A DNA stretch of 51,029 nucleotides from Gammaproteobacteria bacterium (lineage in GTDB: Bacteria; Pseudomonadota; Gammaproteobacteria; Acidiferrobacterales; SPGG2): contig JAOTYM010000015.1 in assembly GCA_029861845.1 (NCBI GenBank), forward strand, positions 1-51,029, given 5' to 3'. Of this stretch, positions 15,372-26,609 are shown piece by piece (position 1 is the stretch's first letter; the number at the start of each line of letters is the position of its first letter). Made by a program: the position numbers and the translations under genes. The notes under the pieces were generated by a model, which saw only the letters and a list, made by a program, of their open reading frames with translations, was not told the origin of the DNA and did not search any database.

Positions 15372-15426
15372 GCCGGCGGTTTATGCGCGAGAAATACTTA
15401 GGGCATTTGCCGCCGGCCTTTCTTTT
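15372..15426 (+). terminator. Terminator between the lysine-rich gene and murU
   Basis: gccggcgg/ccgccggc, 8-bp stem with a 30-base loop, followed by ctttctttt. Another 8-bp hairpin, ggtcggcc/ggccgacc, lies at 15296-15321 without T-run. These two fill the 190-base gap between convergent genes; nothing else is seen there. Confidence 0.6.
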
Positions 15427-15452
15427 GCCTACCGGTTTAATTACCGCCGACG

Positions 15453-17122
<1,670 letters not shown>

Positions 17123-17166
17123 TTCGCCTACTTAGCACCATCGACGCTTGATGGCGTGCCGATTCT

Positions 17167-19407
17167 ATGCAATTTTACGGCTTACGCAATGAACAAAGCA
17201 CACTCATGCCCCAGCCCCGCTGTTGGGTCTATCTTACCGTTGTAGCTGTCGTCAGCTCTCAACCGAGCGTCGCTGCCCCGGTTGCGGGTTGCCCCGCCCC
17301 ACCGCCGAAACCATTTTTCGAGGCCACGTCTGAAGAAACGGAGGCTCACGCAGATCGTATGGAAACCCACGACGATGAGACAATTTTATTATATGGGAAT
17401 GTGAAGCTGCGGCGAGAAGATCAGCGTATTTTGGCCGACGAAATCGTCTACCACAAGCCAAAATCGGAAATACAGGCGCGCGGAAATGTGACCCTCGAAA
17501 GTTTGGACGGAGATCAATTTAAGACCCCCGAACTCTATATGCGGCTCGACTCTCAAACCGGATACGCCGAGTCCACAACCTATCGATTGGGCAGCAACGA
17601 TGCCCGCGGCAGTGCCGGGCGCATACGCTTAGAGGGCGAGGGACGCATTCAACTCGAGGACGTGCGCTACACCACGTGCCCCAAGAGCCATGAAGATTGG
17701 TATTTGCGCCTAGGTGATTTAAGGGTGGACAAGAACCGCAAGGTCGGTAGTGCCCACCATGCCACGATCAAATTCAAGCGGGTACCGATCTTCTACTGGC
17801 CCTATCTTCGCTTCCCTGTGTCCGATGAACGTGAGTCAGGGTTTCTCATGCCCGAATTCGGTCGCTCCGATAAGCTCGGCACCGAGCTTGCGGTGCCGTA
17901 TTATTGGAATATTGCTCCTAACTTCGACACCACGGTTACGCCGCGAATACTGAGCAAACGGGGCCTACAGATCCGCGACGAGTTTCGCTACCTCGGGCGA
18001 TCGTTGAATGGTCAGCTCGATTTCGAGTTTCTCGAAGACGACGATGAAACCGGCGAGGATCGCTGGGCCGGTCGTTACGTACACAGCCAAGCCCTCGGCC
18101 GCGGTTGGCGCGCTGGCATCGATTTCGAGCGGGTATCCGATAACGACTACCTGGATGACTTCGGTAACAAGCTGTCGATCACCAGCCTCACCCACTTAAA
18201 GCAGGATGCCGACGTTGGCTACGATGGCAGTGTCTGGCGCTTCGGCGCACGGGCCGTCGGCTTCCAGACCATAGACGACACGATCGCCATCGCTGATCGC
18301 CCGTACGATCGACTGCCGCAACTATCGCTATCGGCGCGCCCTGCTATTACCGCCGGCAGACTGTACCCCGAACTAGACAGCGAGCTCGTGGACTTCGAGC
18401 GTGACAATAGCCTGACCGGTGCCCGCCTAAACTTGCGTCCGGCCGTGAGCCTACCGTTCCGCAACAGCTACAGCTTTATAACGCCGAAATTGAGTGTCAC
18501 CCATATCGCCTACGACCTAGACGTCTCGGGCAGCACCGAAGACAAACCGGATGTCACCGTCCCCGCCTTCAGCCTTGACAGTGGCTTGTTCTTTGAGCGC
18601 CCGATGCGCATGCGCAACGGCGCTTTCCTACAAACCCTGGAGCCGCGGGTATTCTATTTGAAGATACCTGAGAAAGACCAAGACACGCTGCCGGATTTCG
18701 ACACCAGCGTGCCCGACTTGAGCTTCGCCAATCTATTCCGCGAGAACCGCTTTATTGGCGGTGACCGAGTCGGTGATGCCGATCAAGTCACGCTGGCGTT
18801 GACCACACGGGTCATCGGCGCTAGCGATGGCATCGAGCGCCTACAGGTGAGTCTTGGCCGGATCTTTTTCTTCGAAGACCGCGAGGTCAACCTGCCGGCT
18901 GGCGTAGATACCAGCGACAAATCCGATATCATCTTGGATTTCACGGCGCGGCTGGCCGAGCGCTGGTATACACGCGGTACCCTGCAGTGGAACGATGAAC
19001 GTGACGAGAGGCAAAAGAGCGATTTGTTTTTCCAGTACCAACCGGCCGACGATCGCATTGTAAATTTGGGCCAGCGATTCGTCCGGGACGAATTCGAACA
19101 ACTAGACCTGTCTGTACGCTGGCCGCTTAAGCCCCGGTGGACGATACAGGCGGGTACGAGTTATTCACTCGAAGATGACCGCAATCTCGATACGCACGCG
19201 GGCCTGGAATACCGTTCGTGTTGCTGGGGAATTCGTTTCTTCGCCAGGCGGCGGATCAGTAGTGATGACGAGCAAGTGAACAGTATACAATTACAGCTGA
19301 CGCTGAATGGACTTGGCGAGTGGGGCAGCGCACCCGATAACCCGTTCGAGCAAAGCGTATTTTCGCCGACAGCGGAGTTTGGTCGCGATCGCCCGGGTTA
19401 TCGATGA
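17167..19407 (+). CDS. lptD: LPS-assembly protein LptD
   Basis: The 746-residue outer-membrane protein inserts lipopolysaccharide into the outer leaflet with LptE. An N-terminal signal region ends near PSVAAPVAG. The OstA-like jellyroll (DRMETHDDETILLYGNV through GNVTLE) spans roughly residues 60-130, and the rest is a beta-barrel with many alternating aromatic strands. The four cysteines of the disulfide switch are present: one in AGCPAPPP, one in TTCPKSHEDW and the adjacent pair in YRSCCWGIRF. First gene of lptD-surA-pdxA-rsmA. Start is ATG 17167; an internal ATG (LMPQPRCW) would give a shorter signal peptide and is possible. Confidence 0.95.
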   Translation: MQFYGLRNEQSTLMPQPRCWVYLTVVAVVSSQPSVAAPVAGCPAPPPKPFFEATSEETEAHADRMETHDDETILLYGNVKLRREDQRILADEIVYHKPKSEIQARGNVTLESLDGDQFKTPELYMRLDSQTGYAESTTYRLGSNDARGSAGRIRLEGEGRIQLEDVRYTTCPKSHEDWYLRLGDLRVDKNRKVGSAHHATIKFKRVPIFYWPYLRFPVSDERESGFLMPEFGRSDKLGTELAVPYYWNIAPNFDTTVTPRILSKRGLQIRDEFRYLGRSLNGQLDFEFLEDDDETGEDRWAGRYVHSQALGRGWRAGIDFERVSDNDYLDDFGNKLSITSLTHLKQDADVGYDGSVWRFGARAVGFQTIDDTIAIADRPYDRLPQLSLSARPAITAGRLYPELDSELVDFERDNSLTGARLNLRPAVSLPFRNSYSFITPKLSVTHIAYDLDVSGSTEDKPDVTVPAFSLDSGLFFERPMRMRNGAFLQTLEPRVFYLKIPEKDQDTLPDFDTSVPDLSFANLFRENRFIGGDRVGDADQVTLALTTRVIGASDGIERLQVSLGRIFFFEDREVNLPAGVDTSDKSDIILDFTARLAERWYTRGTLQWNDERDERQKSDLFFQYQPADDRIVNLGQRFVRDEFEQLDLSVRWPLKPRWTIQAGTSYSLEDDRNLDTHAGLEYRSCCWGIRFFARRRISSDDEQVNSIQLQLTLNGLGEWGSAPDNPFEQSVFSPTAEFGRDRPGYR

Positions 19408-19461
19408 TTCGTGTTATGCTGTGGCGTTCAACGTGCCATAGGCATCGGGGGCGCGGGTGAT

Positions 19462-20775
19462 ATGCAGATGAAACCTTCCATTGTGCAGACCTCTTTGTTG
19501 GCGATTGCCTTGTCGGTGTGCGGGCCGCTGGCACCGGCCGTGGCGGCCATCGTAGATATTGATCGTATTGTCGTGGTGGTGAATGAAGACGTCATTACCA
19601 ACACCGAATTGGAAGCCCGTATCGAAGAGATTAAGCAAGAACTGGCGACGCGAAATATTGACCCGCCTGCAGAATCAGTCCTCCGAAAACAAATGGTCGA
19701 ACGCATGGTCTTGGAGCGAATTCAGCTGCAACTGGCCGACGAGCTCGGGGTACGAGTTAATGACAAAGATGTGGAACAGGCGATTGCGGTCGTGGCCGAG
19801 CGCAATAACAGTACGGTCGAGGAGCTCTATCGGGTACTTCGCCGTGACGGCATTGAAATCGAGCGTTATCGCAGTCAGATCCGTAACGATATAAAAATCC
19901 AACGCTTGCTACAGAGGCAAATAAATAATCGCATAACCGTATCGGAGGCCGAGTTAGAAAGTTTCTTGTCCAACCGTAACGACCAAGCACGGGTGGACGA
20001 TGCCTATCGTATCTCACAAATCATAATTGCAGTGCCTAACGCGGCCACCCCTGAACAGGTGGAGGCAGCGAAAACCAAGGCCGAAAAAATCCATGAATCC
20101 CTGATCGCAGGGGCTAGTTTCGAGCAGGTGGCGATTACCCACTCCGATGGTCAGAATGCTTTACAAGGTGGGTCGCTTGGGTGGAAAGAACCCGGCCAGT
20201 TGCCGGGCATGTTCCTCGAATCGCTGTTGACCCTGGAGCCGGGCGGCGTCAGCGATGTGTTACGAAGCCCGGTTGGGTTTCATATCTTGAAATTGGATGA
20301 ACGCAAGCGTGGCGCACAAGCGCGGCCTGTACCTCAGGTTCACGTGCGTCACATCTTGTTGCGACCAAGCGAGGTCCGATCGATCTCGGAGGTCAGAGCC
20401 AAACTGGAGCAACTCAGGGAGCGGGTGTTAAATGGCGAGGACTTTGCCGAGCTCGCACGCGCCCATTCCGAAGATAAGAGCTCAGCCGCCAAGGGCGGCG
20501 ACCTCGGTTGGGTGAATCCAGGGCAGACGGTGCCTGAGTTTGAAAAAACAATGAACCAGCTCGAACCAAACGAATTGAGCGAGCCGGTAGGCACGCCTTT
20601 CGGTTTACATTTGATACAGGTACTCGCTAAGCGCACCCATGATGTCAGTGAAGAACGTAGTCGTGCCGCCGCTCGCCGGCAAATCCATAGCCGCAAGGCC
20701 GACGCCCGCTACGACCAATGGTTGCGCCGATTGCGGGACGAGGCCTACGTGAACTATCGGCTTGAGGACCAGTAG
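19462..20775 (+). CDS. surA: Periplasmic chaperone/peptidyl-prolyl isomerase SurA
   Basis: The 437-residue protein has a signal peptide (MQMKPSIVQTSLLAIALSV..., cleavage after AVAA), an N-terminal chaperone domain starting IVDIDRIVVVVNEDVIT, two parvulin domains (around RISQIIIAV and VHVRHILLRPSE, each with GGSLGW or GGDLGW) and a C-terminal helix that completes the chaperone core. It escorts beta-barrel proteins such as LptD to the Bam complex. ATG 19462 is preferred since GGTGA precedes it. The frame runs back to GTG 19411, but that adds a Cys-rich non-signal stretch. Confidence 0.95.
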   Translation: MQMKPSIVQTSLLAIALSVCGPLAPAVAAIVDIDRIVVVVNEDVITNTELEARIEEIKQELATRNIDPPAESVLRKQMVERMVLERIQLQLADELGVRVNDKDVEQAIAVVAERNNSTVEELYRVLRRDGIEIERYRSQIRNDIKIQRLLQRQINNRITVSEAELESFLSNRNDQARVDDAYRISQIIIAVPNAATPEQVEAAKTKAEKIHESLIAGASFEQVAITHSDGQNALQGGSLGWKEPGQLPGMFLESLLTLEPGGVSDVLRSPVGFHILKLDERKRGAQARPVPQVHVRHILLRPSEVRSISEVRAKLEQLRERVLNGEDFAELARAHSEDKSSAAKGGDLGWVNPGQTVPEFEKTMNQLEPNELSEPVGTPFGLHLIQVLAKRTHDVSEERSRAAARRQIHSRKADARYDQWLRRLRDEAYVNYRLEDQ

Positions 20776-20861
20776 GCGCACAGCTAGCGGAAACTGATTT
20801 TGGCCCCGCGCGCCAGACATCAGGGATGCAAGGTGCTGATGCGCCCAACTCGCGACTGGCC

Positions 20862-21836
20862 ATGACCAATAACATCCCGGTTCTCGCGTTGACCACCGGC
20901 GAACCTGCCGGTATCGGGCCCGACCTTTGTGTGATGCTTGGACAACAACCTCCTCATTGTTGTCTCGTACTCATCGCCGACCCCGAACTCCTCGAGCAGC
21001 GCGCCGCCATGATGGGATTACCGTTCACAGCGCGACCATGGCAGGGGCGCGCCTCCGCCACCCCCGGCATCACCGTACTGCCAATCAATACTGCTAGACC
21101 GGTGCATGCCGGCCGTCTCGACGAGGCCAATGTGCCTTACGTCATCGATATGCTCGAGACCGCGATCGACGGTTGCCTAGATAAGGAGTTCGACGCCTTA
21201 GTAACGGCCCCGTTACATAAAGGTGTAATCAACGACGCTGGGGTTTTCTTCAGTGGTCATACCGAGTTTCTTGCCGCGCACACCGGCAGCGCCCAGGTGG
21301 TTATGATGTTGATGAACGACGACTTGCGAGTGGCGCTGGCGACCACCCATCTGCCACTGGCCGAAGTCAGCCGACACATCACCCGAGGTCGGATCATGGG
21401 CATGTTGCGGGTGCTACATCAGGAGTTGAAAGACAAATTCTCTATCGACCACCCACGTATTCTCGTGTGCGGCCTTAATCCGCACGCCGGCGAGTCGGGA
21501 CACCTCGGCCGCGAGGAGATAGAGGTGATAGCACCCGCGATCGAACAACTCAGGCACGAGGGCCTAGCGCTGCGTGGACCGGTGCCGGCCGATACGGCGT
21601 TCATACCGACCCAGCTCGAGAATGCGGATGCAGTACTGGCCATGTATCACGACCAAGGGTTGCCGGTCCTCAAACATCGCGGCCTCGGTCGCGCCGTTAA
21701 CGTCACCTTAGGGTTACCGTTTGTGCGTACGTCTGTCGACCACGGTACCGCTCTCGATCTCGCCGGCACTGGTCGGGCCGATCCCGGCAGCCTGCGGGCG
21801 GCGATCGATGCGGCGCTCTCGCTCGTGGCGACATGA
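20862..21836 (+). CDS. pdxA: 4-hydroxythreonine-4-phosphate dehydrogenase
   Basis: The 324-residue enzyme oxidises 4-phosphohydroxy-L-threonine in the DXP-dependent vitamin B6 pathway. Family landmarks: LALTTGEPAGIGPD at the N-terminus, TAPLHKGVI, the metal-binding His in GHTEFLAAHTG, GLNPHAGE, and YHDQGLPVLK. ATG 20862 makes the protein start just before TTGEPAGIGP as in other PdxA; an in-frame ATG at 20826 would add 12 residues. Neither has a clear ribosome site. The stop overlaps the rsmA start. Confidence 0.93.
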   Translation: MTNNIPVLALTTGEPAGIGPDLCVMLGQQPPHCCLVLIADPELLEQRAAMMGLPFTARPWQGRASATPGITVLPINTARPVHAGRLDEANVPYVIDMLETAIDGCLDKEFDALVTAPLHKGVINDAGVFFSGHTEFLAAHTGSAQVVMMLMNDDLRVALATTHLPLAEVSRHITRGRIMGMLRVLHQELKDKFSIDHPRILVCGLNPHAGESGHLGREEIEVIAPAIEQLRHEGLALRGPVPADTAFIPTQLENADAVLAMYHDQGLPVLKHRGLGRAVNVTLGLPFVRTSVDHGTALDLAGTGRADPGSLRAAIDAALSLVAT

Positions 21837-22618
21837 CCACCACCCCTGCCCGTAAGCGCTTTGGCCAGCACTTCTTACACGACACCGGTGTGTTGGACCG
21901 CATCGTCCAAGCATTCGCGCCACAACCAAGCGACCATGTGGTCGAGATCGGCCCCGGCCACGGTGTTCTAACACGCGTCCTGGCACCACAGGTAACGCGT
22001 CTGCATGCGCTCGAGATCGATCGTGACTTAGCTGCCGAACTCGATGCCGACCCCCTACTCGCTAAAAATGTCACGGTGTACAACGCCGACGCGCTATCGT
22101 TTGACTATTGCGCCTTGGTAGATCGAGATCGCAAGCTTCGGGTAATTGGCAACCTGCCCTACAATATTTCCACCCCGCTGTTGTTCCGTCTGCTTGACCA
22201 AGTAAACTGTCTCGAGGACATGTGCTTCATGTTGCAAAATGAGGTGGTCGACCGGCTATGTGCGCAGCCGAACAGTAAAGCCTATGGCCGCTTAGGGGTT
22301 ATGGTGCAATGGCGCTGTGGGGTAGAGAAGCTCCTTAGTGTGAAACCGGCTGCGTTCAGACCACCACCAAAGGTGGACTCTGCCGTCGTACATTTGCGCC
22401 CGCACGCCAAACCACCGGTGACCGTTAACACTGAAACCGTGTTTGCCGGCATCGTACAGGCGGCCTTTGTGCAACGGCGCAAGATCCTGCGTAACGCCTT
22501 GAAGGACTTCCTTAATGATCAGCAAATACGGGCGCTCGATATTGACCCAATGCGCCGCGGGGAAACGCTTACCTTAGAAGAGTTTGCAGCACTCAGTAAC
22601 GCAGTAGAACGGCAATGA
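21833..22618 (+). CDS. rsmA: 16S rRNA dimethyladenosine transferase (A1518/A1519)
   Basis: The 261-residue SAM methyltransferase starts RKRFGQHFLHD, has motif I as VVEIGPGHGVLT, the acidic ALEIDRDL, and motif IV as GNLPYNIS. PPPKVDSAVVHL and the C-terminal helical domain (QRRKILRNAL) complete the KsgA family picture. It dimethylates two adjacent adenines near the 3' end of 16S rRNA during 30S maturation. ATG overlaps the pdxA stop (ATGA), showing coupling. The usual downstream partner apaG is absent; an acyl synthetase follows. Confidence 0.95.
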   Translation: MTTTPARKRFGQHFLHDTGVLDRIVQAFAPQPSDHVVEIGPGHGVLTRVLAPQVTRLHALEIDRDLAAELDADPLLAKNVTVYNADALSFDYCALVDRDRKLRVIGNLPYNISTPLLFRLLDQVNCLEDMCFMLQNEVVDRLCAQPNSKAYGRLGVMVQWRCGVEKLLSVKPAAFRPPPKVDSAVVHLRPHAKPPVTVNTETVFAGIVQAAFVQRRKILRNALKDFLNDQQIRALDIDPMRRGETLTLEEFAALSNAVERQ

Positions 22619-22640
22619 CGAACAAAGGTCTATCACCAGT

Positions 22641-24179
22641 ATGCTGCTCCATAGGGAGTTTGTCACTGTAGCCAAAGCCAAGGGCGGTAAGCTCGCCTTT
22701 CTCGATCGCTCGACGGGCCAGCGAGTGAGTTACGCGCGGGCGCTACTCGGCTCACTGCTGCTGGCGCGCAGATTCAGTCGATACGAAGACGGCTATATCG
22801 GGATTATGATTCCCAACTCTGCCGGCTGTGCCCTATCCGTCCTGGCCACACTGATGGCGGGCCGGGTGCCGGTGATGATCAACTATTCGACCGGCGCCGA
22901 ACACAATGCGCGTTTCGCACAGCGCAAATGTGACTTTAAGACCATCATCACGTCACGCACGCTGCTGAAAAAAATCGGTTGCAACCTGGTCGATGGCATG
23001 GTGTGTATCGAAGACATCATGCACCAGGTTACTGCGTTAGAAAAATTGCGGGCATGGTTAAAATCCAAACTGCCGACGCGATCCATCCTCAAGCAGATTC
23101 ATCACGGCGACCCCGATGACAGCGTCGTCATCCTCTTCACCAGCGGCAGTGAGCGCGAGCCCAAGGTGGTAGAACTGAGCCATCGCAACATTGGCTCAAA
23201 CGTCATTGCGGCCAGAGAAGTGTTCGCGTTTCATGACACCGACATCTTGCTAGCGATCCTGCCTCTGTTTCATGTGTTCGGACAAACGACCAACCTTTGG
23301 CTTCCACTCAGTCTGGGTCTAACGATCGTCACCTACGCCAACCCACTGGAGTTCAAGACCGTCAGCCGCATTATCCGTGACGATAAGGCGACGGTTCTGA
23401 TTGCGACGCCCTATTTCTTGATGGGCTACCTACGACAATCGTCCGCCGGTGATTTTGAGTCGTTACGCATTGTCGTGGCCGGGGCAGACAAGGCGCCCGA
23501 ATGGCTACGACGTGCCTACGAAGAACAGCACGGGTTGAGCGTATACGAGGGCTACGGCACGACTGAAACCAGTCCCGTGATCTCGGTCAATCTCCCGGGC
23601 GCGGCCAAACCAGGAAGCGTCGGCCGACCCCTGCCGGGGGTGTCCGTAAAAATCGCCGACATCAATAATGGTAGGCCGCTGGGTCCCGGACAAGAAGGTA
23701 AGGTGCTGGTGAAGGGTGACTTAGTCATGAAGGGATATCTCGGGGACATCGAGGAGACGGCGTTACGGATCGAAGACGGTTGGTATGAGACCGGCGACAT
23801 GGGGATGCTAGATGAGGACGGCTATCTATGGCACCGCGGTCGGTTAAAGCGGTTCGTCAAGATCGGTGGTGAAATGGTTTCACTGGTGATAGTGGAAGAC
23901 GCGCTGCAACAGATCGTGTCGGACGACACCGAGGTCTGTGTGGTCGAGATCCCAGACGCGAAGAAGGGAGCAAGCATCGTCGTGGTATTGGATCACGACG
24001 TTGATCGAAAAGATGTGCTGGCCAAACTGTCCCAGCGCCTGCCGCCGTTAGCGTTACCGCGCCACTTCGTAGTATTCGACGAGCTCCCCAAGATGGGCAG
24101 CGGCAAGGTCGACTTTCGGAAGACCGCAGATATGGTAATGGCGCGGTTGAAGGGCCATAGCTCGTCTAAACTTGTTTGA
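22641..24179 (+). CDS. AMP-forming acyl-CoA/acyl-ACP synthetase
   Basis: The 512-residue adenylate-forming enzyme carries the P-loop LFTSGSEREPKVV, the YEGYGTTETSPVIS motif, the hinge region ETGDMGMLDEDGYLWHRGRL and the C-terminal catalytic Lys in MGSGKVDFRK. Over its length it is closest, in my judgement, to the synthetase half of the Aas acyl-ACP synthetase/acyltransferase, but it has no acyltransferase domain and no transmembrane domain. It would activate a fatty acid to acyl-AMP and load CoA or ACP. Only 22 bases separate it from rsmA. A separate plsC-type acyltransferase is at 26606-27331, on the other strand. Confidence 0.82.
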   Translation: MLLHREFVTVAKAKGGKLAFLDRSTGQRVSYARALLGSLLLARRFSRYEDGYIGIMIPNSAGCALSVLATLMAGRVPVMINYSTGAEHNARFAQRKCDFKTIITSRTLLKKIGCNLVDGMVCIEDIMHQVTALEKLRAWLKSKLPTRSILKQIHHGDPDDSVVILFTSGSEREPKVVELSHRNIGSNVIAAREVFAFHDTDILLAILPLFHVFGQTTNLWLPLSLGLTIVTYANPLEFKTVSRIIRDDKATVLIATPYFLMGYLRQSSAGDFESLRIVVAGADKAPEWLRRAYEEQHGLSVYEGYGTTETSPVISVNLPGAAKPGSVGRPLPGVSVKIADINNGRPLGPGQEGKVLVKGDLVMKGYLGDIEETALRIEDGWYETGDMGMLDEDGYLWHRGRLKRFVKIGGEMVSLVIVEDALQQIVSDDTEVCVVEIPDAKKGASIVVVLDHDVDRKDVLAKLSQRLPPLALPRHFVVFDELPKMGSGKVDFRKTADMVMARLKGHSSSKLV

Positions 24180-24284
24180 GACATCAGATTGTTCAACGAC
24201 CGGCCTGATGATCGTGCCCATTGATATCATGCTCACTTTGTGCCGGCGCATGGCAGGCAACAAAACTTAGGCGATCGCATAACA

Positions 24285-24650
24285 ATGGTGTCTAAAACCG
24301 AATACCAGCAAATACAGAGCTACGTGACCTTAGATGGCTCGCAAATAAGGGAGCTGATGCATCCACGTGTGAACAAAAACCAAGCGCAGAGTCTAGCCGA
24401 GGCCATTGTGCCCCCTGGCGGCAAGACTCGACTACATCGGCACCTGCAAACCGAAGAACTCTATCATTTCACGTCTGGGTACGGGCTCATGAGGCTTGGC
24501 GACGAAACTTTTGATGTTAGAGTTGGTGATACTGTGTGTATTCCGCCGGGCACACCACACCAGCTAAACAACACCGGTGACGTTGTGCTAAAGCTCTTAT
24601 GCTGTTGCTCGCCCGCTTATTCCGATGACGACACGGAATTGTTGGAATAG
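24285..24650 (+). CDS. Small cupin-fold protein
   Basis: The 121-residue single-domain cupin has motif 1 (PPGGKTRLHRHLQTEELYHF, with the two His and Glu metal ligands) and motif 2 (RVGDTVCIPPGTPHQLNN, with the third His). The tail carries three adjacent cysteines (LLCCCSPAYSDDD). No function can be assigned; relatives include mannose-6-phosphate-isomerase-like and uncharacterised cupins. ATG 24285 is chosen since it gives a normal cupin N-terminus. A clear ribosome site is missing. Confidence 0.8.
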   Translation: MVSKTEYQQIQSYVTLDGSQIRELMHPRVNKNQAQSLAEAIVPPGGKTRLHRHLQTEELYHFTSGYGLMRLGDETFDVRVGDTVCIPPGTPHQLNNTGDVVLKLLCCCSPAYSDDDTELLE

Positions 24651-24683
24651 ACCGACCTCGATCGCGCGATACGCCCAAGATCT

Positions 24684-26609
24684 ATGACTAGACGTACCGC
24701 ACCGTTTGGCACGTGGGTGTCACCGATCACGTCGGATCTCATTGTTTCTGAGACCGTCGCTATTGGTTCGATAACAGTAGAAGGTGATGACATCTACTGG
24801 ATAGAGTCGCGCCCCACCGAGGGTGGGCGCAATGTTGTTGTTCGTTGTACCGCCGACGGACAACTGACCGATGTCACGCCGTCATCCTTCAATGTCAGGA
24901 CACGCGTCCATGAGTATGGTGGTGGCGCCTTCGCGATAGCAGACCGGGTCGTGTTTTTTTCCAACGACAAGGATCAACGGATCTACCGTCAAGACCCTGA
25001 CCGCACCCCAGCCCCGATCACGCCAATCGGCCCCCTGCGTTATGCCGATGGCGTGACCGATCACCGCCGTGGGCGATTGATTTGTGTGTGTGAGGACCAT
25101 GGTACCGACGGTGAACCGCGCAATACCATTGTGGCGGTACCGATGGCGGGCGGCAATCCCGGGCAAGTATTGGTAGCAGGTAATGACTTTTATTCGTCAC
25201 CACGTTTACATCCGGATGGTCACAGCCTCGCGTGGCTCAGTTGGAATCATCCCAACATGCCGTGGGATGGCACCGAGCTATGGGTGGCGCCACTCGATGG
25301 GCAAGGCGGATTCGGTGAACCCACTCGCGTCGCCGGCGGTGTCGACGAATCCATCTTTCAACCCGAATGGTCGCCGGATGGCGCCCTGTACTTTGTCTCC
25401 GACCGCAGTGGCTGGTGGAACCTCTATCGCTGGTGCGATCGACAAATAAAGCCTTTGCTCTCAAAGCAAGCGGAGTTTGGGTTACCGCAATGGGGGTTCG
25501 GCATGTCGACCTACGGATTCGCCGCCGACCACCAAATCGTCTGCACATATAGCAACGACGGCGACTCTAGGCTCGCTACCATCGACACCATTAGCGACGA
25601 ATCGGCCGAGATCGAAACGCCCTATACCAGTATCAGTGATATACGAGTCTCACCCAAGCACGCTGTATTTGTGGCTGCTTCGCCCACGGAGACTGCTGCA
25701 GTTGTCGCGCTCGATCTCACCACCCACCGTACTAGAGTGCTGCGTCGCACGAGCACGGTAGCAATTGACGAGCGCTTTGTCGCGCTTCCGCAGGCAATTA
25801 CTTTTCCGACCGCACAGGACGCAGTTGCGCATGCCTTGTTCTATCCGCCGTGCAACCCTGACTACACAGCACCCGCTGGTGAGCGACCACCGCTGATCGT
25901 CAACTGCCACGGTGGCCCCACCGGTGCCACATCGAGTGAATTGAGGTTAAGGACGCAGTTTTGGACCGGCCGCGGTTTTGCGCTCGTAAACGTCAACTAC
26001 CGGGGTAGCAGCGGTTACGGTCGCGCCTACCGGGAGAGCCTCAATAATCAATGGGGAATCGCCGATGTGGCCGACTGTGTTAATGCCGCGCGCCACCTTA
26101 TTGGGCAAGGTCGCGTGGATCGCGCCAGGGTGGCCATTTCCGGTAGCAGTGCAGGCGGATATACCGTTTTGTGCGCGTTGACGTTTCACGATATTTTTAA
26201 GGCGGGCGCCAGTCATTACGGTATTAGCGATCTGGAAGCCTTGGCCAAAGACACTCACAAGTTTGAGTCACGTTATCTCGATCGGCTCGTTGGGCCCTAT
26301 CCGCAACGACGCGACACATACCGGGAGCGCTCACCAATTCATTTTTCGGATCGTCTCTCATGCCCGGTTATATTCTTACAAGGTCTCGAAGACGCAGTGG
26401 TGCCGCCCAACCAGGCAGAACGAATGGTACAGGCACTCGCAAGCAAGGGGTTACCGGTGGCCTACGTGCCGTTTGCGGGGGAACAGCACGGTTTTCGGCG
26501 AGCAGAGAATATTAAGCGCGCAATGGATGCTGAGCTTTATTTTTACGGACGTGTCTTTGGTTTCAAACCGGCGGATTCGGTGGAACCAGTTGCGATTCAA
26601 AACCTTTAA
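24684..26609 (+). CDS. S9-family serine peptidase (prolyl-oligopeptidase/acylaminoacyl-peptidase type)
   Basis: The 641-residue protein has an N-terminal beta-propeller with TolB/DPP-like repeats (for example EPTRVAGGVDESIFQPEWSP) and a C-terminal alpha/beta-hydrolase domain from about residue 385. The catalytic Ser is in ISGSSAGGYTVL, the Asp in LQGLEDAVVPP and the His in GEQHGFRRAE. Members cleave short peptides, often after hydrophobic residues or acylated N-termini. No signal peptide, so cytosolic. It starts 34 bases after the cupin. Its stop TAA and that of plsC on the other strand share the palindrome TTAA. Confidence 0.9.
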   Translation: MTRRTAPFGTWVSPITSDLIVSETVAIGSITVEGDDIYWIESRPTEGGRNVVVRCTADGQLTDVTPSSFNVRTRVHEYGGGAFAIADRVVFFSNDKDQRIYRQDPDRTPAPITPIGPLRYADGVTDHRRGRLICVCEDHGTDGEPRNTIVAVPMAGGNPGQVLVAGNDFYSSPRLHPDGHSLAWLSWNHPNMPWDGTELWVAPLDGQGGFGEPTRVAGGVDESIFQPEWSPDGALYFVSDRSGWWNLYRWCDRQIKPLLSKQAEFGLPQWGFGMSTYGFAADHQIVCTYSNDGDSRLATIDTISDESAEIETPYTSISDIRVSPKHAVFVAASPTETAAVVALDLTTHRTRVLRRTSTVAIDERFVALPQAITFPTAQDAVAHALFYPPCNPDYTAPAGERPPLIVNCHGGPTGATSSELRLRTQFWTGRGFALVNVNYRGSSGYGRAYRESLNNQWGIADVADCVNAARHLIGQGRVDRARVAISGSSAGGYTVLCALTFHDIFKAGASHYGISDLEALAKDTHKFESRYLDRLVGPYPQRRDTYRERSPIHFSDRLSCPVIFLQGLEDAVVPPNQAERMVQALASKGLPVAYVPFAGEQHGFRRAENIKRAMDAELYFYGRVFGFKPADSVEPVAIQNL

